Part shown: positions 27,963 through 35,558 of the stretch, one piece after another | How positions within the stretch are numbered: the first letter of the stretch is position 1 | Layout: every line of letters begins with the position of its first letter | From: Alphaproteobacteria bacterium | GTDB taxonomy: Bacteria > Pseudomonadota > Alphaproteobacteria > Rs-D84 | Length of the DNA stretch: 64,000 bases | Direction: 5' to 3' | Assembly: GCA_017937735.1 (NCBI GenBank) | Contig: JAGBCZ010000027.1 | Coordinates: forward strand, 11,275 to 75,274 | Notes under the pieces: generated by a model | The model's database searches: none | Seen by the model: the letters and a program-made list of their open reading frames with translations, nothing else | What the model was told of the DNA's origin: nothing | Translations under genes and position numbers: made by a program

Positions 27963-29108
27963 ATGACCAGACAAACACGTGTATCAAATGCGAATATGAT
28001 GACATTACCAGAAAAACTTGGGCGTTTTTCATGGGGTTTGTTTGTACCAATGTGTATGGTTTTAACAATATCTATTGTTGTTCTTTATTCTGCTGGTGGT
28101 GGAAATTGGCGTCCGTTTGCATTATCGCAATTGATGAAAATTATTTTGGCGTTTGGTGTGTTTTTTGTTGCGGCATTTACAAATATAAAAACATGGATTA
28201 AATCAGTATACTTAATATACGCAATTGCATTGATAATGATTGTTCTGGTTACCTTTGTTGGGCATACTGGGATGGGTGCGCAACGATGGTTAAACCTTGG
28301 ATTTATTCATATACAACCATCTGAATTGATTAAAATTGCACTGGTGCTGGCGTTGGCACGATATTTTGCATGGTTTAATTCTGTTGAACTGGGGCAATTT
28401 AAAAATTATATTGCGCCTATTTTAATGCTGTTGGTTCCGTTCGGGTTAATTGTTGCACAGCCTGATCTTGGGACAGCATTGTCACTGGGGATGATTACTG
28501 TTGGTATATTTTATATTGTTGGTGCAAATAAAAAGTGGTTTATTATCGCAGCAATACTGGGGCTGATGGCAGCACCTGTGGTTTGGTTTGGTGGACTGCA
28601 TGATTATCAACGTGGGCGAATTATTACTTTTTTAAACCCAGATAGTGATATTCATGGGGCAGGCTATCAAATAAATCAGGCAAAAATTGCGTTTGGCAGT
28701 GGTGGTATGACTGGCAAGGGTTACATGAAAGGTTCACAATCACAACAATCTTTTCTGCCTGAAAAACAAACTGATTTTATTTTCACTATGCTGGGTGAAG
28801 AATTTGGTTTTATTGGTGCTTTTGGCCTGTTATTGATATATACATGGATTATTGTTGTGCTGTTTTGGACTGCAAAAATGTGCAGAAATCGATTTGGACA
28901 ACTAATTTGTTTTGGTTTTATGTTGAACTTTTTTGTTTATTACTTTATAAATATCTCTATGGTTTTGGGTTTACTGCCAACTGTTGGTGTACCGTTGCCG
29001 TTGATGTCATTTGGTGGCAGCAGTTTATTATCACTGATGTTTGGGTTCGGTTTATGCCAAAACGCATATATTCACAAAGATCAACAGTTATCTGCCAAAG
29101 GAAGTTAA
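27963..29108 (+). CDS. rodA: rod shape-determining SEDS glycosyltransferase RodA
   Basis: 381 residues, ten or so membrane helices. SEDS landmarks include GHTGMGAQRWLNLGFIHIQPSE, FLPEKQTDFIFTMLGEEFGF and the C-terminal GLLPTVGVPLPLMSFGGSS. It polymerises glycan strands with PBP2. Part of mreCD-mrdA-rodA; topA starts 4 bases after its stop. Confidence 0.95.
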   Translation: MTRQTRVSNANMMTLPEKLGRFSWGLFVPMCMVLTISIVVLYSAGGGNWRPFALSQLMKIILAFGVFFVAAFTNIKTWIKSVYLIYAIALIMIVLVTFVGHTGMGAQRWLNLGFIHIQPSELIKIALVLALARYFAWFNSVELGQFKNYIAPILMLLVPFGLIVAQPDLGTALSLGMITVGIFYIVGANKKWFIIAAILGLMAAPVVWFGGLHDYQRGRIITFLNPDSDIHGAGYQINQAKIAFGSGGMTGKGYMKGSQSQQSFLPEKQTDFIFTMLGEEFGFIGAFGLLLIYTWIIVVLFWTAKMCRNRFGQLICFGFMLNFFVYYFINISMVLGLLPTVGVPLPLMSFGGSSLLSLMFGFGLCQNAYIHKDQQLSAKGS

Positions 29109-29112
29109 GGTT

Positions 29113-31350
29113 ATGAATTTACTTATCGTGGAATCACCATCAAAAGCAAAAACAATTGAAAAATATCTGGGCAGCGGATGGCGTGTTATCGCATCTGTTG
29201 GACATGTACGTGACCTGGTTCCTGAAAATGGCAGTGTTGATACAAACAATAACTTTGCAATGAAATGGCAAATTATGCCTGGCAAAGAAAAACAAATTAA
29301 ACTGATTACAGATGAATTAAAAAAAGCAGATGCTGTTTATCTGGCAAGTGACCCTGACCGTGAAGGAGAAGCGATTGCATGGCATTTGCTGGATATTCTA
29401 AAAAATAAAAAATTATTAAAAGATAAAAAAGTATACCGTGTTGCATTTCATGAAATTACAAAAAAAGCGGTTCAATCAGCAATCGAAAATCCACGTGAAA
29501 TTGATGAAAATTTGGTTGATGCTTATTTGGTCAGACGTGCGCTTGATTATTTAATTGGGTTTGGTATTTCACCGCTGTTATGGCGCAGAAATCTTGGTAA
29601 ATCTGCGGGACGTGTTCAATCTGTGGCTGTAAAATTAGTGGTTGACCGTGAAAAAGAAATCGAATCTTTTATCCCTGTCGAATATTGGAGTTTGGATGCA
29701 AACTGTAATATAAATAATGCAAAATTTAATGCGGCATTATCTAAATTTAATGGTAAAAAAATTGAAAAAATGACCATTGAAAACAAGACACATGTTGATG
29801 AAATTTTATCCGTCATTGGTCAGCCTGTTATAAATGCATCTGTTGTTAATATTGATAAAAAGAAAACATTACGAAAACCCGCTGCACCGTTTACAACATC
29901 AACACTGCAACAAGAAGCAGCAAGAAAATTATACTTTGCATCAAAACGCACAATGAGTGCTGCACAAAAACTGTATGAACAAGGTTTAATTACATATATG
30001 CGTACAGATGCAACTAATTTGAACGCTGATGCTGTAAATGAAATTCGTAGTTTTATTGAACGTGAATATGGTAATGATTTTGTTCCAAGCAAACCAAATA
30101 TTTATGCAACAAAATCTAAAAATGCCCAAGAAGCACACGAAGCAATTCGTCCAACGCACTTTGATAAACCAGCCAGTGGTTTATCTGGGGACGAAGCAAA
30201 ATTATATGATTTAATTTGGAAAAGAACAATTGCATGTCAGATGTGCAATGCACAATTTGATTCTGTCACTGCTGATATTGAAACGGAAAATAAAACAGCA
30301 ATATTCCATGCAACAGGTTCAACAAGAATATTTGATGGATTTATGAAGGTTTATACCGAAGATAAAGATGACGAAGATGATAATAAAGAATCAAAACTGC
30401 CACTGTTAAATATTGGTGATAAAATTCAAATAACTGAATTATTGCCAGAACAACACTTTACACAGGCACCACCAAGATATACCGAAGCATCACTGGTAAA
30501 AAAATTAGAAGAACTGGGAATCGGTCGTCCATCAACGTACGCAACAATTATGTCAACAATCGTTGACAGAAATTATGTTGAACAAGATAAACAACGCAGA
30601 TTCCATCCAACCAGTGGTGGATGGGTTATTGCATCTTATTTATCAAAATATTTTTCTGATTTAGTTGATGTTAATTTCACTGCAAAAACAGAAGATACTT
30701 TGGACGATGTTTCAAATGGTAAAACAGATAAAATTGATGCGTTAAATGCATTCTGGAACCCAACCAGTAACATGATTGATGGGGCAAGAACTGTAAAAAC
30801 AAGTGATATTATTGATGAAATCAATTCTTTTATGAATAAACACTTGTTTCCTGATGGTAATAATATATGTCCAGATTGTGGTGGAAAACTGGGGATAAAA
30901 TTATCTAAATTTGGTGCGTTTATTGGTTGTGAAAAATATCCAAATTGTAAATACACAAAACAATTAAATAAAAATGATAAAGTTGTACAAGACACAGAAT
31001 CTGCCGTACAGGTAAAATCTGGTAATATTGATTTGGGTGATGGTATTGAATTTAAAGTTGGAAAATTTGGTCCATACGTTACAGATGGTGTAAAAAATGT
31101 TTCTGCAAAACAATATACCGCAGATACAATAACACTGGAAATCGCACGTGAATTATTATCAAATACTGTAAAGAAAGCAGAACCTGTAAAAATTGGTGAA
31201 AACCCAGAAACAAAGAAAATGATTTTCTTTTATCCAACAGGTCGTTATGGTGCATATATATCATCAAATCGTGTAAATGTTTCCGTGCGTGAAATGCCCG
31301 ATTTAGATACTGCAATTAAACTGATAAATAACAAGGCAAAGAAAAAATAA
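29113..31350 (+). CDS. topA: DNA topoisomerase I
   Basis: 745 residues from the ATG after AAGGAAGTTAAGG. The TOPRIM domain opens with LLIVESPSKAKTIEKYLG and carries DPDREGEAIAWH; the active-site tyrosine lies in GLITYMRTDATN (near 318). A C4 zinc ribbon (CPDCGGKLGIKLSKFGAFIG, then CEKYPNCKYT) is near residue 600, followed by one further C-terminal repeat. It relaxes negative supercoils. dnaG begins on its last base. Confidence 0.96.
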   Translation: MNLLIVESPSKAKTIEKYLGSGWRVIASVGHVRDLVPENGSVDTNNNFAMKWQIMPGKEKQIKLITDELKKADAVYLASDPDREGEAIAWHLLDILKNKKLLKDKKVYRVAFHEITKKAVQSAIENPREIDENLVDAYLVRRALDYLIGFGISPLLWRRNLGKSAGRVQSVAVKLVVDREKEIESFIPVEYWSLDANCNINNAKFNAALSKFNGKKIEKMTIENKTHVDEILSVIGQPVINASVVNIDKKKTLRKPAAPFTTSTLQQEAARKLYFASKRTMSAAQKLYEQGLITYMRTDATNLNADAVNEIRSFIEREYGNDFVPSKPNIYATKSKNAQEAHEAIRPTHFDKPASGLSGDEAKLYDLIWKRTIACQMCNAQFDSVTADIETENKTAIFHATGSTRIFDGFMKVYTEDKDDEDDNKESKLPLLNIGDKIQITELLPEQHFTQAPPRYTEASLVKKLEELGIGRPSTYATIMSTIVDRNYVEQDKQRRFHPTSGGWVIASYLSKYFSDLVDVNFTAKTEDTLDDVSNGKTDKIDALNAFWNPTSNMIDGARTVKTSDIIDEINSFMNKHLFPDGNNICPDCGGKLGIKLSKFGAFIGCEKYPNCKYTKQLNKNDKVVQDTESAVQVKSGNIDLGDGIEFKVGKFGPYVTDGVKNVSAKQYTADTITLEIARELLSNTVKKAEPVKIGENPETKKMIFFYPTGRYGAYISSNRVNVSVREMPDLDTAIKLINNKAKKK

Positions 31351-32960
31351 TGGCAAAATTTGACAATAATTTTACCGATGAATTACGTGCCAGATTATCA
31401 ATCGTTGATGTTGTTGGGCGGCGTGTACCACTGACAAAAAAAGGGCAAAATTATTGGGGATGTTGTCCGTTTCACAATGAAAAAACCCCCAGTTTTTCTG
31501 TTAACGAAGAAAAAGGTTTTTATCATTGTTTTGGATGTGGTGAACACGGTGATATTATATCGTTCATAATGAAATCTAATAATATGGAATTTATTCCTGC
31601 GATTACAGAATTGGCAAATATGGCAGGAATTAAAATGCCTGACTTTAAACCAAAAAATCCTGATATTGCCAAGCGTGAAGAATCTTTGTTTGATATTTGT
31701 GAAAAAGCAGCACAAACATTCAGTGAAAAATTATTTACCCCAGATGGTGCGCATGCACTGGAATATGTTCGTAAACGTGGTTTCAGTGATGATATGATAA
31801 AAAAATATCGTATCGGATATGCCCCTAAAAATAATATTATTGCCAATAAATTTGCAAATTCTAAATTCTTGATTGATTCTGGTTTATGTCGCCGTGGTGA
31901 TTATGGTTTGTATGATTTTTTCCGTGATAAGTTAATGTTTCCTATATTTAACGCAAATGGAAAAATTGTTGCTTTTTCTGGGCGCAGTTTGGATGGCAGT
32001 GAACCAAAATATATAAACACATCTGATACAGATATTTTCCATAAAAGAAAAACTGTGTTCGGATTAAATTTTGCACGTGATGCAATTCATCGCTCTAATC
32101 GCAGTATTATTGTCGAAGGACAAATCGATGCAATAAAAATGCAAACAGGTGGTTTTCCTGAAACAGTTGCACCATTAGGAACCGCACTGACCGAAGATCA
32201 TATTGCATTACTGTGTAAATCAAACAGAAATATTGTTTTTTGTTTTGATGGTGATGGCGCTGGATTAAAGGCAGCCGCACGTGCATGTGATATTGTTATG
32301 CCTTTTTTACGCGATACATCTGATGTGAAATTTGCATTTGTTACTGGTGGTAAAGACCCAGATGAAATATTAAAAAATTCTGGCGAAGATGCGATGCGTA
32401 AAATTATAAATGATGCTGTACCATTGGTTGATTTTTTATGGGAAATTACAAATAAAAACTTTTTAACGAATACACCTGGTGGACGCAGTCAGGCAGAAAA
32501 ATTCTTGAAAAAAACTATCGATAAAATAACAGATAATGAATTAAAATTAGAATATGAAAAAGAATATAATAATAGAAAATTTAATTCTTGGCATCGATGG
32601 AAACGTAATGATTCTGCCGTACAGATAAAATTACCTGATATTGATTTAATAACAAAAAATACATTGATTTATATTGTTAATACATATCCTGAACTGGCTG
32701 AACAATACTTGGATTTTTTAACAACATTAAATATTGATTTTGATAATAATGCACCTGAATTAAATCTTGATAAAACGGCTGCTGAAAAATATATTGTTTC
32801 TTTAAAATTACAAAGATATAAAGAAAAATTAAATTTAACAAAAAAAGAATTATTAAATAAATTATTATCTGGTGATGAAAGTGTACGTGATGAAATATCA
32901 AAAATCGATTCTGATTTAGAATTAACATCAGAAAAACTAGAAAAATTGATTAGTTTATAA
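31350..32960 (+). CDS. dnaG: DNA primase
   Basis: 536 residues, overlapping topA by one base (TAATG). It has a CHC2 zinc-binding domain (CCPFHNEKTPSF and YHCFGCGEHGDI, about 37-65), a primase core, a TOPRIM domain with IVEGQIDAIKMQ and FCFDGDGAGLKAA, and a lysine-rich C-terminal helicase-interaction part that is shorter than in E. coli (581). It makes RNA primers at the replication fork. The codons towards the 3' end become very AT-rich. rpoD, often downstream, is absent. Confidence 0.95.
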   Translation: MAKFDNNFTDELRARLSIVDVVGRRVPLTKKGQNYWGCCPFHNEKTPSFSVNEEKGFYHCFGCGEHGDIISFIMKSNNMEFIPAITELANMAGIKMPDFKPKNPDIAKREESLFDICEKAAQTFSEKLFTPDGAHALEYVRKRGFSDDMIKKYRIGYAPKNNIIANKFANSKFLIDSGLCRRGDYGLYDFFRDKLMFPIFNANGKIVAFSGRSLDGSEPKYINTSDTDIFHKRKTVFGLNFARDAIHRSNRSIIVEGQIDAIKMQTGGFPETVAPLGTALTEDHIALLCKSNRNIVFCFDGDGAGLKAAARACDIVMPFLRDTSDVKFAFVTGGKDPDEILKNSGEDAMRKIINDAVPLVDFLWEITNKNFLTNTPGGRSQAEKFLKKTIDKITDNELKLEYEKEYNNRKFNSWHRWKRNDSAVQIKLPDIDLITKNTLIYIVNTYPELAEQYLDFLTTLNIDFDNNAPELNLDKTAAEKYIVSLKLQRYKEKLNLTKKELLNKLLSGDESVRDEISKIDSDLELTSEKLEKLISL

Positions 32961-32965
32961 TAAAA

Positions 32966-33015
32966 AAAATTCCCGGCTTTTTTTAACATTTTTATTAAAA
33001 AGGCCGGGAATTTTA
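32966..33015. terminator. large bidirectional terminator palindrome
   Basis: AAAATTCCCGGC pairs with GGCCGGGAATTTT around an inner T7...A5 stem. It ends both dnaG (plus) and ychF (minus). The inner 35 bases (32973-33007) recur at 34366-34400 inside a coding region with two differences. Confidence 0.85.
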
Positions 33016-33018
33016 TTT

Positions 33019-34098
33019 TTAATTATTAAACAAGAAATGACAAATATCACCGTTTTGCATTATATAATCACGACCAACAAGTCGCATTTTACCGGCTTCT
33101 TTAACGGCAACTTCACCACCAAGTGATATAAAATCTGACGGGGATATAACCTCTGCCCGGATAAATCCACGTTCAAAATCTGTATGAATTTTTCCTGCTG
33201 CCTGGGGTGCAGTCATTCCAACTGTTATTGTCCATGCGTGTGCTTCTTTTGGTCCAATTGTATAATAAGTTTGCAGCCCCAGTGTTTTATAACCTGTTTT
33301 TATAACTTGGTCCAGACCAGATTCTGATAACCCCAAGTCATCTAAAAACATTTTTCTTTCATCTGGGTCAACAATTTGTGAAATTTCCATTTCTATTTTT
33401 GAAGAAATTACCAATACATCAGCAATTTCACCAAATTTCTGTTTTACCATATCAGAATATTTATTACCTGATGCAGCAGATGCTTCTTCGACATTGCAAA
33501 CATAAATAACTGGCTTTGATGTTAATAAATTAAATGGTGTTGAATCTATTTCACCGTTTCTGGCAGGTATAGAATTTTCAAGATTCTTTTTTATCTCATT
33601 TGCATCGGCCAATAATTTAATTGCATCTTTGTCCAGACCACGGGCTTTTTTTTCAAGATTTTTTATCTGTTTATCAATACTTTCAAGATCAGCCAGCATC
33701 AATTCTGTTTCAATTGTTTCAATATCACCCAATGGGTCAATACGGCCATTAACATGAACAATATCATCATTTTCAAAACATCTGACAACATGTATAATCG
33801 CATCAGTTGATAATATATTGCCAAGGAATTTATTCCCAAGCCCTTCGCCACTTGATGCACCTTTGACCAGTCCTGCAATATCAACAATTTCCAGTTGTGT
33901 TGGTATTATTTTTTGTGAACCTGCAACACGCGCCAATTCATGTAACGTTTCATCAGGTACAACAACACGACCAGTATTCGGTTCGATGGTACAAAACGGA
34001 TAATTTTGCGCATCCGCAGCAGCACTTTGTGTTAATGCATTAAATAATGTTGATTTACCAACATTTGGCAGACCAACAATTCCACAATTGAATCCCAT
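33019..34098 (-). CDS. ychF: ribosome-binding ATPase YchF
   Basis: 359 residues. The G1 motif is GLPNVGKSTLFNALTQ (8-23), then the Obg-family switch region with FCTIEPNTG, DIAGLVKGASSGEGLGNKFL (near 68-87) and a C-terminal TGS domain (TYYTIGPKEAHAWTI ... DFERGFIRAEVIS). It hydrolyses ATP and binds ribosomes. Divergent from the SufBD-like gene. Confidence 0.96.
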   Translation of the reverse strand: MGFNCGIVGLPNVGKSTLFNALTQSAAADAQNYPFCTIEPNTGRVVVPDETLHELARVAGSQKIIPTQLEIVDIAGLVKGASSGEGLGNKFLGNILSTDAIIHVVRCFENDDIVHVNGRIDPLGDIETIETELMLADLESIDKQIKNLEKKARGLDKDAIKLLADANEIKKNLENSIPARNGEIDSTPFNLLTSKPVIYVCNVEEASAASGNKYSDMVKQKFGEIADVLVISSKIEMEISQIVDPDERKMFLDDLGLSESGLDQVIKTGYKTLGLQTYYTIGPKEAHAWTITVGMTAPQAAGKIHTDFERGFIRAEVISPSDFISLGGEVAVKEAGKMRLVGRDYIMQNGDICHFLFNN

Positions 34099-34125
34099 AT
34101 CAAAATCCTTTATAATGTGAATAAT

Positions 34126-34797
34126 ATGTCATACATGTGGAATGAATTCAATATAAAAACTTTTCCAGCGGAAACAATAGTTTTCCGTGATGGGAAATAT
34201 TGCCCAGAATTATCAACACTGGAATATAAACCTGTTAATAAAAAATATGATTTACCTGTACATGTTATATTTGTCGGTGAAATTGATGAAAAATGTGTAT
34301 TAAATATAGAAGTCGGGGCAGATAACCAAGATGTTATTTTAACAGCAAGAATTTTAAATAAAAAGCCGGCTTTTTTTAACATTTTTATCAAAAACGCCGG
34401 AAAAAATTCAAAAATAAACGGTAATGTATTTATTGAAAATTATTCTGAATTAACATACAAATGTAATACATATCATTTGTCTGAAAATACGGATATTTTT
34501 ATAAAAAATAAGGTTTGGGCCGGGAAAAATTCAAATTCTGTATTATCTGGTACCGCACAAATAAATAAAAATTGTAAAGATTGCGGTTCTGATTTATCTT
34601 TTTCCGCAATGTGCGAGCAGGGGGCAAAGATAGATTTTATGCCTGCACAAAAAATATCATCTATACCAAAACAAGCAGACCACAGTGCAGGTTTATATGA
34701 ACCAACAGATTCACAGATTTTATATTTACGTCAGGCAGGACTGGGTATACTGGAAATAAAAGATGTTACAAAAGAAGCATTTTTAAATGATTATTAA
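34126..34797 (+). CDS. SufB/SufD-family protein, short form
   Basis: 223 residues from ATG 34126; a GTG at 34117 is an alternative. The C-terminal half matches the SufBD core: DFMPAQKISSIPKQADHSAG then EPTDSQILYLRQAGLG, like the SufD ending. SufB and SufD scaffold Fe-S cluster assembly with SufC. The protein is only half the usual length (about 420-480) and lacks an N-terminal domain; no other suf genes are adjacent. A TATAAT at 34111-34116 sits so close to the start that the mRNA may be leaderless. The frame contains a copy of the 35-base palindrome seen at 32973. Confidence 0.7.
   Translation: MSYMWNEFNIKTFPAETIVFRDGKYCPELSTLEYKPVNKKYDLPVHVIFVGEIDEKCVLNIEVGADNQDVILTARILNKKPAFFNIFIKNAGKNSKINGNVFIENYSELTYKCNTYHLSENTDIFIKNKVWAGKNSNSVLSGTAQINKNCKDCGSDLSFSAMCEQGAKIDFMPAQKISSIPKQADHSAGLYEPTDSQILYLRQAGLGILEIKDVTKEAFLNDY
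34366..34400. repeat. terminator-like palindrome inside a coding sequence
   Basis: 35 bases with CCGGC at one end, T7 AACATTTTTAT in the middle, AAAAA and GCCGG at the other end. It is 33/35 identical to the intergenic palindrome at 32973-33007, yet here it encodes part of the SufBD-like protein in frame. Confidence 0.8.
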
Positions 34798-34826
34798 AAA
34801 AACCGCCAATCGGCGGATTTTTTTAT
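34796..34826. terminator. bidirectional terminator, sufBD-like / rpmJ
   Basis: An A7 run, CCGCC-AATC-GGCGG, ATTTTTTT. It overlaps the stop codon of rpmJ on the minus strand. Confidence 0.85.
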
Positions 34827-34957
34827 TTTTTCTTAAAGCCCTGTTTCGCTTTGAATTTTGGATTTGCAGGGTCAATCAAGATAACTTGTTTACCACGGCG
34901 AATTTGTTTTACATTACCGCGTTTTTTCCAAGCCTTTAATGAACTTAAAAATTTCAT
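34823..34957 (-). CDS. rpmJ: ribosomal protein L36 (zinc-free type)
   Basis: 44 residues, read directly: it begins MKFLSSLKAWKKRGNVKQIR and ends NPKFKAKQGFKKK. This matches the alphaproteobacterial-style L36 lacking the four zinc-binding Cys/His residues. A ribosome-binding site AAGGATAACGAC precedes the ATG. It is a stand-alone gene on the minus strand. Confidence 0.9.
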   Translation of the reverse strand: MKFLSSLKAWKKRGNVKQIRRGKQVILIDPANPKFKAKQGFKKK

Positions 34958-35267
34958 GTCGTTATCCTTTTTACAAGGCGATTATAAACATATTTTTCTA
35001 AAAATCAAATAATATTATTTATAGTAGTTGTTTTTGTAGGGCCCGTTAAATATGTTGAAAACGTTTTTTAACTTTTTTTTAACAGTTTTTTAACAAAAAA
35101 ATCCAAGTTTTCTGCGTTTGTTTATAAAATTGTTAAAAAATAATACAGTTTAATTAACAGTTGAAAAAGTTAAAGTTTTTAACATTTTTAACAATTTAGA
35201 TTATTTTATTTTTATGCTTGTTGAAAATTGTTGAAATTGTTATAATTCAAATACCCAGGGAGAGATA
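34958..35267 (+). promoter_or_regulatory. AT-rich virB3-virB4 upstream region with phased TTAA motifs
   Basis: 310 bp without a gene. It carries many TTAA(C) motifs. Those at 35068, 35079 and 35090 are spaced exactly TTAA-N7-TTAA-N7-TTAA, with another in phase at 35046. TTAA-N7-TTAA is the classical CtrA-binding pattern of alphaproteobacteria. Further TTAA sites at 35170, 35179 and 35188 are spaced by 9. A promoter candidate TTGTTG (35218), 17 bp, TATAAT (35241-35246) precedes virB3. Given the extreme A/T content some matches will be chance; CtrA control is a hypothesis. Confidence 0.4.
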
Positions 35268-35558
35268 ATGAAACAGCAAGTATTAAAAGCATTGGCTAAT
35301 CCTGCACATATTTTTTATGTGCCGTATTCGTTGGCAGTGATAAATTTTGCTGTGCAATTCATTGTTTTTGTTGTGATTTTTACCGCAAGACTGATTATTA
35401 CAGGTAATGATACAAACCCATTATTTTTTATGGCATCTGTATTTATTGTACATTCTTTTATTGCGATATATTCAAAACGTGACCCACAACTGGGGCAAAT
35501 AATATCAGCAAAGTTAAATTTATTTACAAAAAAAATACCTAGGAAATTGGCTGCATGA
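35268..35558 (+). CDS. virB3: VirB3-like type IV secretion inner-membrane protein
   Basis: 96 residues with two adjacent hydrophobic segments (about 18-42 and 50-68) and the N-terminal VLKALANPAHIFYVPYSLAV typical of VirB3 (NPxxxxGVPxx-like). VirB3 is a small inner-membrane component of the VirB/D4 channel and is usually fused to, or next to, VirB4, as here: its TGA stop overlaps the virB4 start by 4 bp. GGGAGA provides the ribosome-binding site. Confidence 0.85.
   Translation: MKQQVLKALANPAHIFYVPYSLAVINFAVQFIVFVVIFTARLIITGNDTNPLFFMASVFIVHSFIAIYSKRDPQLGQIISAKLNLFTKKIPRKLAA

Noticed and set aside
34980..35260. Replication origin in the AT-rich region
   Set aside because: No DnaA-box TTATNCACA cluster, no dnaA/dnaN/parAB neighbours.
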